64,000 nt of DNA from Zarea fungicola (taxonomy: Eukaryota > Ascomycota > Sordariomycetes > Hypocreales > Cordycipitaceae), in NCBI GenBank assembly GCA_900169235.1, contig FWCC01000099.1, positions 1-64,000 of the forward strand, written 5' to 3'. The position numbers and the translations under genes are program-made. The number at the start of each line of letters is the position of its first letter. Position 1 is the first letter of the stretch. This document shows, one piece after another, positions 48,401 to 59,615 of the stretch. The notes under the pieces were generated by a model that worked only from the letters and a program-made list of their open reading frames with translations, did no database searches and was not told where the DNA came from.

Positions 48401-49885
48401 CTCTTGAATTAGCCTCTGCTTCCCAAATCCCGTCATCGCTTGCTGCTTATTCCTGGCCTTTTATGTTCTTGCTTCTCGCTCTCCAAATTATTCATCGTGA
48501 CGCGTACTAAGAGATTCAAGGAGACTATCCGGCTGGTCGCAGAGATAATTCTGTCCCCCCCCCTTTCTCTTTTTTTTTTTTTTTTCATTTTCCCCTTCGC
48601 GTCTAGGCAACCACGCTTCTACTCTAGTTTTGTTGACATACTAGGCAAGAATCACCTGGAAACACATTACTCGCCTTGTCAATTTCCCTGATGCACCTTA
48701 GAGACACGAGCAATCGTGTAAGCCCTTTACGCGGCCACTAGGCAGGCGCTGCCATTTGCTCAGCCCCGGCAAGCCTCTCTGCCATTAGACAATGTAACTG
48801 GTCGGCAGTTCCGCACTTTCGCCTAATCTGTACTTGCTCTTATGCCTTGGTGGACTATTTCGGTGCCATATATCACCTTGCACTAAAGGAAATCTCTGCT
48901 TATGGCTAAAAAGATGGTAACAGTGTATTGCCCGCCAAAGCTCCGTAAAAAGTCCGGTCGAATGCTCTCTCATACTATGGTACACAAATGTTTATGGTAG
49001 AGTGGTGTTTACACATGGAAACTAAAAAAGGAAACATACTTGCCCATCCATGAACCAGTGACAACCATTCCGCCCATTCCAATAGCTCTCCTTCTGACAA
49101 GCCTGCATCCTCCACCAGTACTTTTTAGTGTGACCGATGTCTCACGAACTCCTCTTTGTTCAGCGGGCAGATGGAAATTTTGGTGTTGGACGGAAGGCAC
49201 ACGGAACAGGCAGCCCGCGTTTCTGGCTCGCCACGAAAACCCTCGACAGGTGTGGCTCATATCCCCATTCTTATCCTGCCGTCGATTCTGCACGGCCGTG
49301 GCGTGTGGGTGGTGGCATGGGTAACATGACCACCAACTGCGCATCCTCGGGGCTTGTCATTATGACTGGCTCGCAGGCTGACTATCTCCAGGTTGCGCTC
49401 TTGCCTCTCGCCTGTCACTCACACTGACTGGTCAGGCTTGTTTCCGGTCCACTAGTCTGGAAAGTATTGACAGGGGCTTGGTTGAGAGGCTTGCATGTGC
49501 CACATCTTGATATACCCAAAATTGGGACAGGTTCTACCGGGGCCGCCGTCTTCAGCTATATATGAACCGCCGCGGACCTCCTGCTTTCGAATCTTGTTCC
49601 TTCTTTGTTTGAATGAGACAAACGGTCGTTTCTAAGTCAGTCATCATTGTCCTGCCAGAGACATAAATACAGGGTGCGGCGCTTGTTCGTGCTCACACTG
49701 CATTGCAGTCTATTCGCGGGGGCATAATAGGCCCATTCCCTTCATCACTTAATCATCGCCACGTACGGAGTACAGAATACCGAATCCATCAGATACGCTG
49801 TCCTTAGTTTTACCCTGCGTTATTAAATATTCTACATTATACCTCGTTTTGTTTTACATGCGCAATACCCCCGGTCTTTTTAAAC
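45429..49885. other. 4.5-kb gene-free region
   Basis: No gene is supported. The stretch holds the promoter of the EEP gene, a T11 tract near 45950, an AATAAAAATAAAAAT-like AT stretch near 46318-46346 and a T17 tract near 48570-48585. A GTACGGAGTAC element at 49763-49773 is about 112 bp before the next gene. Confidence 0.5.
49763..49773 (+). promoter_or_regulatory. GTACGGAGTAC element before an orphan gene
   Basis: This is an exact copy of the dispersed 11-mer, ending 112 bp before the ATG at 49886. It is the closest of the perfect copies to a start codon in this window. Factor and function are unknown. Confidence 0.5.
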
Positions 49886-50821
49886 ATGCCTACACATAGC
49901 GACGTGTCATCCCACCGTGACTCATGGCCGCCTACCCAGGTGCGCCTGGTCCGATCAGCCTCCAACAAGAGCTACGATGAGCCGCGCCCCCTCCTGGACG
50001 ATATTGACGAGGATCCCCTCATATATTTCCTCACACCCAGCGCGGACGAGAACGCGATGGACTTAGACAGTGACGATGGCGACGACGTTGTTATGGACTT
50101 TGACGCTGGCATCGAGATCCCGGGCCGCCCACGCGAGGTGATCCGGAGCGTGAGCCCGTCCACCCTCGACGGCCTCCGAAGGCTCCGGGCCACACCCCGC
50201 CGCACAGCATCGCCCGACTTTGACTCGGAGGTTTTTACGTCGGATGAAGATGATGACGATAATGAGGACTATGTCCGTCTCTCGCCGTCACCGTCGCCGC
50301 CTCCGCCCTCTGCACGCTCCATTCACCATCGTTCTCATAGCCCCAACAGCCTGCTCAGCGCCGCCGCTATACCGAGGCACCACAGCTTCAACGGCTTTGG
50401 GTTTCGCGCGCGCAGCCCAGTCTTTGGCCGAAGCAGCGACGGGTTTCTACCCCCCACGGCGTCATTCCCGGCGCCCTCCCCGCCCACTTATGCTATTACT
50501 GCTTCTCCTACCTTGTTTTCAACGTCCCCGCGCGGCCGTTCCGCTTTTGCCTCGCGGTGCGGTCGACTGCCACCCGGTACCTACACAAGCAACAGCAATG
50601 CCTCCGCTCGTGTCAGCAGGCCCGGCCATCTTTGGCGCGAACCTAGCGCAGATGTATGGTCCATTGAAGAGGAGACGGAAGAAGAGCTGCTGATGAGTGA
50701 GATTCTGGGCAGCATCGGGGTCAGAAGTGATGGTGGAGCTGCAAGGCCAACAGCCGGGGGCGGCTTGCGCTCCTCGAAGCTGTTGAAGAAGGTTCGATTT
50801 GTGCTCCCAGGTGAACGGTAA
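49886..50821 (+). CDS. Acidic Ser/Pro-rich protein of unknown function
   Basis: This intronless frame of 311 residues was not recognised. It has an acidic patch at about 37-75 (DDIDEDPLIYFL, DSDDGDDVVMDFD) and a second at about 118-128 (TSDEDDDDNEDY). A Ser/Pro/His-rich middle follows (SPSPSPPPPSARSIHHRSH). A short acidic helix, VWSIEEETEEELLMSEIL, lies near 260-277. The C-terminus is basic-hydrophobic: SSKLLKKVRFVLPGER. The KKVRFVLP ending recalls short motifs at the ends of other fungal disordered proteins. Alternating acidic and Ser/Pro-rich parts are compatible with a nuclear or regulatory protein, but no domain supports that. Coding bias is good and the start follows a short AT-rich leader. 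Confidence 0.75.
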   Translation: MPTHSDVSSHRDSWPPTQVRLVRSASNKSYDEPRPLLDDIDEDPLIYFLTPSADENAMDLDSDDGDDVVMDFDAGIEIPGRPREVIRSVSPSTLDGLRRLRATPRRTASPDFDSEVFTSDEDDDDNEDYVRLSPSPSPPPPSARSIHHRSHSPNSLLSAAAIPRHHSFNGFGFRARSPVFGRSSDGFLPPTASFPAPSPPTYAITASPTLFSTSPRGRSAFASRCGRLPPGTYTSNSNASARVSRPGHLWREPSADVWSIEEETEEELLMSEILGSIGVRSDGGAARPTAGGGLRSSKLLKKVRFVLPGER

Positions 50822-52642
50822 ACGTTACTGGGGCATCTCTAATTTTCCTTCTTTCCCATTTGTGTCTGCTGTCGGTCAGTTCTGGCTGTGATTGCATTCG
50901 TTTAGGGAGATTACGCCGTCGCCTTGTCCGTGTATTTGTGCTGTATGTCCTGCATCTTTACGGCGTATTTGTGATGTTGTTCGGAACAATGAGTAATCCG
51001 CTTGGGTCATGGCCATCACGATTACTGGACTTCTATGAAGCTCTAGGCGGATTTTGGGTAGCATTCTTTTCGTTCTTGTCACCTTTCCCCGTCCCCCCCC
51101 CCCTTTTTTTCTTTTCCTCAGCATCGGATCGGCGTTTATGGATGATCGAGTCGGCTCATACACATGCTGTCTTGGTCTGCAACACAGGAAGATTGCTAGG
51201 TTCTTCGTTGCACATGGCGTTATTTTTGGATAATTGTCTACTTTCACATCTGTTTTCTGTTTCAGGTCTCATTTTTACTTTTCTTTTTTTATGTCTTCTC
51301 GAAGCCTTGAACGGCTTACTCTACATCTGGCGTACCACTGGTTTGGTAGCGCACAGCGGCTCCTCTTGCTTGCTTGAGGAACAACGCCTTGTATTTTTCT
51401 GGGCTTACACTCCTAATACTTGTTTTTCCGGTTTGCAATATCAATTTAGTTTCATTCGTTCTCAACAAGGTCTAGTGCCGTGTCAATTGTCAATGCGTGA
51501 GATGACAGATAGTGAGGCAGCGTCTTAGGTAGACGAGCCTTGATCGGCTGCCCGGCTGCGGAGTCCGACACTCCTTTGTCAGATTACCGCTTACTGTAAT
51601 GGCTACTCTGCAAAGCACCAACCGGTCAAAGATGGTGTGCTCATTACTGATTGTAGTCGTACTTGGAATGAAAATTAGCCCACAGGGGCGGAAATGTATA
51701 TTAAGAGAACGCCTTAAAAATAAACGGGCTCGTGCTCTCATCCAAATTCGGGGTAATACTGAGGAGTCGAAAGGAGAGAGACCAGACTCCGGACAGTCGG
51801 TTGGGGCCTCCGCTTTTATTATGTTGTACTCAGATTGTCTGGACGAGAAAAGAAGAAACTACATGTGCTTAAATAAAGACCCGGTTTTGCCTCACTCTCT
51901 TGGTAAGATTTCCCGTGCCGGATTACCATGGACGGGGTGGCTTCACGTCAGAAAAGATGCCTCTTTGGGGTAATCGAACCACTGGTGTCTCATGATTGGG
52001 TGCAACCATTGGTGTGTAGATTTTGCCCCCCTGTCGACTGTAAACAACCCCTCCATAAACCTTCTGCCAAGCTGCTAACTAGCAAGCATTTGGTGATCGG
52101 TTTGTTTCCCTTCTCCTCTCCCCACCCAATCTTTCTCCATTCTCCAACTGCCCGTCACGCCCAACGCCATCCAGCCTTCTTCCAGCCTTCCGAGCCCTGG
52201 GCTCCCACCAACAAATACACTGAGCATCATCCAAGCGTCCTCTGCAAGCTTATTTCCTCCATCCTTGCTTCCCATCTATTCATCTCCTCGCAGCTCACTG
52301 GAAAGTGATAATTTGCACATCCTACCCAGAACATCCACACATTACGCTACGCAACCAGCTCTCATTCTGACCAAATCATTTCGCCGAGGTACAAAGTAAC
52401 AGTGAACTGCCACATCCAGTTCAGCCCAGTCAGCTCAGCCGAGAGCCGCGGGACTTTGATGGTTTTTGCTCTGCTTGTTTCTTGTCACACCGGCAGTTTC
52501 TTCTTTGTACCAAGGGCCTTGCTCTCTTGCTCCTCCTCCTCCTACTCCCCCCTCGGCGTCGAGAACCCAGCCTCCGTTTAGTCTTAGACATCTTTTTCCC
52601 TTTGCTGGTTCTTCATTGCATCATCTATGCAGGCCCCCAACC
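50822..52642. other. Intergenic region and leader of the second Zn2Cys6 gene
   Basis: A 222-codon plus-strand frame at 50860-51528 is hydrophobic and U-rich and lies in the likely trailer of the previous gene, so it is not taken as a gene. C11 followed by T7 lies at 51093-51110. From about 52080 the sequence is pyrimidine-rich promoter/leader. A 40-codon upstream ORF (52459-52581) precedes the regulator start. Confidence 0.5.
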
Positions 52643-54407
52643 ATGGACCGTCAAAGAGTATATCTTGTCGTGCCAAGGGTTGGAGAATCCTCGGCCGACG
52701 TAGGGTTCAGCACCGAATCGGCCAACAAACAAACACTAAAGCCTCGTCAACGTCGATGGACACCAAAAGTCAAGACTGGTTGCATCACCTGTCGGTATGT
52801 TTTTGTCAACCCCGCACATCGCGTAATCGTTTGAGCAAGAAGCAAACATGAAGGCGTCTTTTAACTTCCTTCGTCTCCACTCCGCGCTAATCACGCATTC
52901 AAATAGCATTCGCCGTGTCAAATGCGATGAAGGCCGTCCAGAGTGCAAGAAATGCATTTCTACAGGTCGAAAGTGCGATGGGTTTGAAATTGCCCCGGAG
53001 CCTGCGATTACCTCCCCTCCCCTCCCCACACAATGCCTTCATGCCCTTACTCCCCTCTACGGCAAGGCCAGTCTATTTGAAAAGGAGATGTTCAGCCTAT
53101 TTCGCACCAAGACGGTGACACAGGTCGCCGGAGCATTCTATCAACCGTTTTGGCACGTGGATGTGCTGTTGGCTGCGCAGACACAACCGGCCATTTGGCA
53201 TGCTAGTCTATCCATGGCGGCCATGTACTCCTGGTTCAAGATACCTCCCGACGACCCGCAAGGACAGCTCATACGACAAAACCATTACAAGTTTGCGCTC
53301 AAGCAGTACAACGAGGCAATAACGCACTTAGTGGAGCTAGCTCAAAATAAAGATATCCAATCGGCGGAAGTACTTCTCATGGCAAGCGTGCTCTTCACAG
53401 GCCTTAGCAGCTTGCGCGGCGACCCCAAGGAAGCCATGATGCACGCCAGTCATGGCTTACGTGTTGCTGAGCAGTGGAAATTTTTGGAGAGAACCGAGGC
53501 GCCGGAGGATAATAACACGACACATATTCTCCCTACCAAGTCGCTCGTCGGTCTGGTCGATGGATTCGAGGTCCAATACATGTGGACCGGTGCGCGACAG
53601 CCCATTCTACGACGCCCAAACATACCCCGAGAGGTTCCAGTGGCTCCGTTTGCCTCCGCCACGGAAGCGTGCTTTGAGTTGCAGCGTCTTGTTGGTGGCC
53701 TGTTAATTGCGGTGCGAAACGAAAAGGTCCGGCGCACAGCAGACCAGCCTTTACCCGTCCCAGATCTGCGCCAACCATATCGACATGCCCTGTCAGCGTG
53801 GAAGGTTAAATTTTCACATCTCAAATGGTCGCAGAGACTACGACAGACGGACCTTGACTGTGCCCTGGTGCTAGATATTTGGCTTTGTGGCGCCGAGATT
53901 GCTGCGAGCCTTGATCTCAGCTTATTTGAGATTGCCTGGGACAAGTTTGCGCCCAAATTCAAGCGCATCGTCAAGTTGACGCAAAAGCTGGTGGCCGAGG
54001 AGGCGCTTCTGGAAGAACAGCGCGGGCGTCCGGTCTATTCTTTTTCTCCGTCTGTCTGCGAGCCTCTATTTATGGTAGGGAGCAGTTGCCGCGACAGCGG
54101 GGTGCGTCGCAAAGCAATCTCGCTTCTGCGACAGCGACCGCGGCGAGAAGGAATTTGGGATGCAAAGCTCATGGCGGCCATTGCTGAGGCTAAGATGCTC
54201 ATCGAGGAGCGTGGCATTGCGTCGGTTGATGTGACGCAACCGGGTTCTGGATGTGGCTGCATTCCTGGAGTGTATATTTGCAACACGCATCGTGTTTTCT
54301 TTATGGATATCGAATTTCTTCCGGAGAGAGCTGCGACGGCAGTTATGAAGACGCTGCATGACGTTGCTATCCACTCACCTGGCCAAGTCGTTACAGTTAC
54401 TTATTGA
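52643..54407 (+). CDS. Zn2Cys6 fungal-specific transcription factor
   Basis: Exons 52643-52794 and 52907-54407 join across a 112-nt intron (GTATGT...AAATAG, phase 2) to give 550 residues. The intron splits the zinc cluster, as is common in this class: C47-x2-C50 | x6-C57-x6-C64-x2-C67-x6-C74. The remainder is the helical fungal-specific regulator region (Fungal_trans_2-like): YQPFWHVDVLLAAQ, WHASLSMAAMYSWF, then a Q-Y-N-E-A-I segment and SAEVLLMASVLF. A C-terminal G-S-G-C-G-C-I-P-G cysteine pair is unusual. Such factors typically sit next to the genes they control. The nearest neighbours are an FAD monooxygenase (convergent, 607 bp away), a GT90 protein and a 2OG oxygenase. The ATG is preceded by a pyrimidine-rich leader with an upstream ORF. 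Confidence 0.9.
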
Positions 54408-55014
54408 GGGAGGAACCAAATCCTGATCGGAGACAACGCTCCGCGAAGATTTTGGAAGAATACCTCGAAAACTTCAATCTCTTTCTGTGCAATGGCGCAT
54501 CGCGAGCCGATGTGTAAACTAGAGCACGCAAGTACATTATCCTGGTATTCTCGCATATGTGTTCGACGGAAATACCGCGATCGCCAGGTGCAAGATCCTT
54601 GAATGTGCTGGCCACTTCTCGAGTCAAGAGCCCGCGTTTAAGCCAACTTCGCTTCTGCGATGAACTAATAAATCTCGAGGCTAGCAATGAGGTTTAATGG
54701 CCTCTTCCACGAAACTACCACGACAAACTTGGAGCCTGTACAGACTTATGGCGGCTGGGCTAGTCATGGTGTCACTGGAGACAACTGAAGTGTCACTATC
54801 TACCCATGACTTATTTCATTGAAATGAGATGTATATGAAGAATGCCAAAAGCACAGATTTGTATTTGTTAATTTTTTGAATTACAATAAACTTTCAAGGG
54901 AACGGTATCTTTATCTGTCTGTCCAGTTATATAAGAACTAGTGCCCGTTGGATACACAGTACACTTGAAAGAAGTCATGAAATGTTACCACACTCTCTCC
55001 CTTCACTGTAGTCA
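54408..55014. other. Convergent intergenic region
   Basis: No gene is seen between the regulator and the monooxygenase. The region is AT-rich near 54830-54890, as expected for overlapping trailers. Confidence 0.5.
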
Positions 55015-56286
55015 TTAGAAGGATATCTCTTTAAGCTCACTGACAGGCCTCATGCCAAAGAATCTGGTTGAGCCCATAAAGCTTCTCTGGACCGCTCCCT
55101 TTACTCTCTCAAGCATTGCCTTCTCATACTCTGCGAAAGCATTCCTCTCTGTGGTTGGTACACCAGGCGATGCCTTCATAGCCTTAAACAAATCTAAGGC
55201 ATCCTGGAAAGCAGAGTTGGCGCCAACACCACCAACAGGTGGCATAGGATGAGCCGCATCGCCAATCAGCGTCACCGGAGCGAGCAAGTGCTCCTGACGC
55301 AGCTGCGCCCAGCTTTGGGGAAGGCCCTCTTCTGTGCACGAAAATACGGCTATCGTAGACGCTGAAGCTTCATTTGCGGTCTCTATAAAGACACGCGCAG
55401 AGGGATGCCAGTCTTTTGTCAGATCATTGGCCAGTGCGACGGACTGGGCGTTTGAGAGGGCGAGAATCTGGGACAAGTCGCCGTGGCTGGCGTCAATCAC
55501 GTCGTTGCGAAAGCAGAGAACCCAGTAGATATAGTCGGCGGGTACACCAATGTCGAGATGTCGAGCTGCCGGATCAAATTTCATGGCCTCGAATAGGAGC
55601 TTCACAGGAGGTGAGGTCCCAGGCGGTGGCGGAGCTGGTACGCCGGCGATGCTCATGCCAGTCAGGAAGTTGTCGGGCAGTCTTGCAACAGAATCATCCG
55701 TTAAATTTGTCTTTCCAAATACAGAGCGTCCCTCAGTGTCAATAATGGGAAAACGGGGCATTAATTGCTTTCGGACGCCTGATCGTGCGCCGTCGGCCCC
55801 GATGAGCACTGCTCCGCGCTCCACAGTGCCGTCTGCAAACTTGACCTGCACAGACTGGTCGTCGAGGATCTTGTAGCTTTCAAACTTCTTGCCAAAGGAA
55901 ACATGGTCCTCTAGACCTTGCAGGAGAATGGTGCGCAGGACGGTTCGATCCACGTTGTAAGGCGTCGTGCTGCGTCCTGTGACGCCAGGTGGTGGGCCAG
56001 GCATGGTGGCCGTAGGGTCAGGCTCGCCAGTGAGTGCATCGAAAGTATGTCCTCGGCCAAGGTTTACGGCGGCGGCTGTGGCTTCGAATTTTGCAAATAA
56101 GGTCGGTGGGAGGAGTTGCTTGAGAGAGTCGCCCGAGATGCGGATACGATAGCCTTGGGCTCGGAATCCGGCGCGGTCATCTCGTTCAAAGATGTGGAAT
56201 GGAATGGCTGGTATGGCATGTTTGAGCGCCTGTGCGAGGGCCAAGCCAGCAAGACCACCGCCAACAATAAGAACATCGTCTCTCAT
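55015..56286 (-). CDS. FAD-dependent monooxygenase
   Basis: This intronless minus-strand frame of 423 residues is a group A (PHBH-fold) flavin hydroxylase. The FAD-binding G-x-G-x-x-G is at residues 9-14 (VGGGLAGLALAQAL), with the beta-2 acidic ending H-I-F-E-R. The DG motif GADGARSG is at 163-170, and the GD motif IGDAAHPMPPVGGVGANSAF starts at 341. Members hydroxylate or epoxidise aromatic, polyketide or terpenoid substrates with NAD(P)H and O2 and are common tailoring enzymes; the substrate here is unknown. There is no N-terminal signal or C-terminal membrane span. The start ATG directly precedes the first beta strand (RDDVLIVGG), so it is secure. It is divergent from the GT90 gene, with 727 bp between starts, and convergent with the Zn2Cys6 regulator. 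Confidence 0.93.
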   Translation of the reverse strand: MRDDVLIVGGGLAGLALAQALKHAIPAIPFHIFERDDRAGFRAQGYRIRISGDSLKQLLPPTLFAKFEATAAAVNLGRGHTFDALTGEPDPTATMPGPPPGVTGRSTTPYNVDRTVLRTILLQGLEDHVSFGKKFESYKILDDQSVQVKFADGTVERGAVLIGADGARSGVRKQLMPRFPIIDTEGRSVFGKTNLTDDSVARLPDNFLTGMSIAGVPAPPPPGTSPPVKLLFEAMKFDPAARHLDIGVPADYIYWVLCFRNDVIDASHGDLSQILALSNAQSVALANDLTKDWHPSARVFIETANEASASTIAVFSCTEEGLPQSWAQLRQEHLLAPVTLIGDAAHPMPPVGGVGANSAFQDALDLFKAMKASPGVPTTERNAFAEYEKAMLERVKGAVQRSFMGSTRFFGMRPVSELKEISF

Positions 56287-57013
56287 TCTGAATGAATTAT
56301 ATGATGTGAGAAAAAATGTTGATGGAAGCTGCCTGTGCTACAAAGACAGCTCTGAAACTGGATGTGGTGTGTAAAAACGGAGGTAATATTCATGTCAAAA
56401 AGTTACTTAGACGCTCTTAGGCTCATGGACGAACCGTTGCTTTTATTACAGAGTTTTCAGGGCTCAAAGCCTTGGAGCCGTTGTTCAGTGTAATGCATAC
56501 GGCCACTTTGTAGGGTAGTCCGGCACCGAAGCAGCAAGTACTCGGTCCCGAACGTTCCGTTCACGATGAATCAGGCTCGCCGAGATGAGCCAATGATAAT
56601 GAACAACCCGTCAACGCTGGAGAAAGTTAAGCCTCAGGGCACATTAGGGTACTGGAAAAATAATGTATTGGGATTGAAATATGAGATTCTAATACCATAT
56701 CACAATCAAGTTGAACCAATAGCACAATAAATGACCAAAGTACATAATCGCCAAGTGGGCCGAAAGTGGCTTTTGTACTAGGGCGGGCCAGGCGCTGTGC
56801 AAGGCGGTACATATGCCAGTACCTGAAACGGGCCGCAGCAGGCGATTGATAGGGGCGAATGTGTGTTTGAAATGGTCGGATCACATGACAGCCAGCACCT
56901 TCACTCGCCCCCTGCCAGCCAAGCTTACATTTTTATAGCACAACGCCGTGCCCTTTATCACATTCGGCGCCCACATGTCGGCTTGTTTATATAAACGCCA
57001 GGATTTTTGAGTC
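56287..57013. promoter_or_regulatory. Divergent promoter region, FAD monooxygenase / GT90
   Basis: The 727 bp between divergent start codons contain a TTTATATAAA box at 56986-56995, only 18 bp from the GT90 ATG. This would place transcription start at or just inside the first codons. No reading frame of note lies between the genes. Co-regulation is plausible but unproven. Confidence 0.5.
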
Positions 57014-59615
57014 ATGGCTCAGATGAGGCCGAAAAACCAGGGGCATGCAGTCGCCTTTGCGGCTGCGGCGCTCATCTGCCAGCTACTCACGCAGAGGCTC
57101 GTCACGCGCCAAACGGAGCTCCTTTCCGAGGCCCTGGCATGGATCGCGCTGCCGTTCCTAGTGAGAACCATGCGGCCACGATATCCTGACGAGATTGCTC
57201 CTCCTGTGGCAGCAAGCAAGGGAGCATCGTCGAGTGGGATTTTCGGCAGTGCGATATTTGCCGCGGGCATCGCCGTAGCATCGTTTTGTAGGGCCGAGAA
57301 TGGCACCTCGCGATTTTATGTAAGTGTTTGCATTTAAAGAAATATGCACACACTATTGAGTGATGCTAATAGATAGCCCAGCCTGTGTTAGTTCCGCTGC
57401 TTCTGGTCGCACAGAGATCTATGCAGCAGGACAGGACGGACTCAGCACGGGGTAATCTATGGGCCGTGCCGCACCTGTTCACATCTCTGCGCGGCACCAG
57501 TGCAACTGCTGCTATAGCTGTGCTTGATCTCTTCATCTGTAACCTGGAGAAAACGATTTACGCCACTGTAGCGCTCATATCGACAGCGCTGGCATATGTG
57601 ACGCTTCTACCTCAACGGCGGAGGAAGTCCGAGCTAGTTCCGTCCGTGAGGATCGAGGAAGACATCGACCAGCTCTCCAGATATGCCGTGATTGCCGTCG
57701 CCATCGTTTTTGTGATCCAAACATTGGTGTTTGACTTTACTACTGGTGGCCTGATAGGGATCCTTGTCGCTGCTGTGTTAAAGTCGCTCACTTGGCTCTT
57801 TATGATACAATTAGTATGACATACCGATGCAATGCAAACACGACTATATACTCACCATATTCTTAGACACGAAATACACCATGGAATGTCCTTCCGTCAA
57901 TGGGGGTGTTCACTCTCATGGCTGGACAGAGTCCCTTCTTTCAGACTTCTGCATGGAGACCGTTGCTGCACATTGCAGTGTCATGGCTTTCTCTGGGACA
58001 GGTCATAAGCGCCATTCCAAACCGTACAAAATCAAGAACTGTGCTCTGGATGTTCATGCTCGTGACCATAATTCCCTACGGAGCGAATAATCTTGCAATC
58101 CGGCGTGCCGAGAATGCAGCTAAACGGACCTTTGGCGGGACCCGTGAGCACCCTGTCGATATCCTCATGCGCGGAGCCAAGGCGCAATTCAGCGGCTTGA
58201 TACATAGGCAATCTAAAACTCTCCAAGAAGCGAAAGATGAATACCGGCTTAGGTATAAGATGGAACCGCCTCCTGGGTTTGAAGCCTGGTACAAGTTTGC
58301 TGTCGCAAACGAATCGCCCATCATTGACGAGTTTGATTTGATCCACAAGCAGGTGGCACCGTTTCTGAAGTTGAGCGGCGCAGAAATTCAAACGATTATG
58401 GACAGGACCTACATAGATGGAGCAAGTGAGGTCTGGTCATGCCACTACAATCGCAACGAGGCGAAAGCTAGGTGTGAGCATCCGTATCGGTCGTTCGATA
58501 GACACATTTCAACGCTGTTTGAAACTGTGGGAAAGTTTGCTGGCGCCGAGCTGCCTGACATACGATTTCTCGTCAATCACCTTGACGAGCCCATGGTCCT
58601 GCTTCCAAGCACGACGACGACACGGGTCAATGTTACCGACATGTCCCGCCTTCCAATTTGGCCAACCATCACGAAAGAGTGTGCCGCGCACCAGGTCGAG
58701 ATTTCCCAGAACAAGGACGAAAGGGACTCATATTCTCTGCCATTCATCAAGGATGCCGCCTCAGCAATGGACATCTGCCGACACCCGGAATACGAAAACA
58801 TGCATGGCATGTTCATCAGCCCAGTGTCTTTCCGACTTGTCAACGGCCTGGTACCTATTCTGTCCACTGGAGCACCTTCAACCATGGGCGATATTTTGAT
58901 GCCTAGCCCAGCCTACATTGAATCTGAGTTTGTATATGACTCAGAACAAGAGCCAGAATTCTATGAAAAGACCAACAGCGTTTACTGGGCCGGCTCGACT
59001 TCTGGTGCCTTTGCCGACAGCGAGCGGTGGCGAGATTTTCACAGACAACGCTTCGTCCAGTTTGCGCAAAATCTGGGCAGAGAGCAGTACTACTACTTGG
59101 AGGAGAAGGACGATACGGTAGAACGCGTGCCGTCGTCTTTTCTAAATGGCCGACTCTTTGATGTGGCCTTTACGCGCATATTCCAGTGCCAGAGCAAGGA
59201 GTGTAGGGAGCAAAAAGCATTCTTCCCTCCGGGTGCATGGGCCGATAAAGACGCTGCCCTCAAGTCCCGCCTTGTCTTTGATCTAGACGGCAACGGTATA
59301 AGCGGCCGTTACTACAAACTGCTCGCATCCAAGTCGCTCCCTCTGAAGCAGACTCTTATTCGGGAATGGCATGATGAACGCCTCATCCCATGGCTACATT
59401 ATGTACCCGTGAGCCAGAGCCTGGAAGAGCTACCAGAGCTTGTCATGTACTTGACGTCAACGGAGGCAGGACAAAACAAGGCCAAAGAGATGGCGGATAA
59501 AGGCCGTGAATGGTACGGAAAGGCCATGCGAAAAGTAGACATGTCGATTTACATCTATCGACTCATGCTGGAGCTAGCGCGATTGCAAGATCCAAAAAGA
59601 CTGGCCGAAAAATAA
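57014..59615 (+). CDS. Multi-membrane-span CAP10/GT90 glycosyltransferase
   Basis: Three exons, 57014-57319, 57373-57813 and 57867-59615, all phase 0 with 53-nt introns, give 831 residues. The first about 340 residues carry several hydrophobic spans (for example AVAFAAAALICQLL, IFAAGIAVASF, VLVPLLLVA, YAVIAVAIVFVIQTLVF). The remainder is a CAP10-type GT90 domain with N-S-V-Y-W-A-G-S-T-S-G near 615-627 and DLDGNGISGRYYKLLASKSL near 719-738. The domain ends with H-Y-V-P-V and the family's E-L-P-E-L-V segment. CAP10 relatives transfer sugars such as xylose or glucose in the secretory pathway; ascomycete members of this long, membrane-rich type have no settled role. The frame is uninterrupted. 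The first Met lies very close to a TATA box, so translation may begin at the second Met (residue 4). Confidence 0.85.

Noticed and set aside
50860..51528. 222-codon hydrophobic plus-strand frame
   Set aside because: T-rich trailer sequence after the acidic orphan gene; no conserved pattern or good start context.
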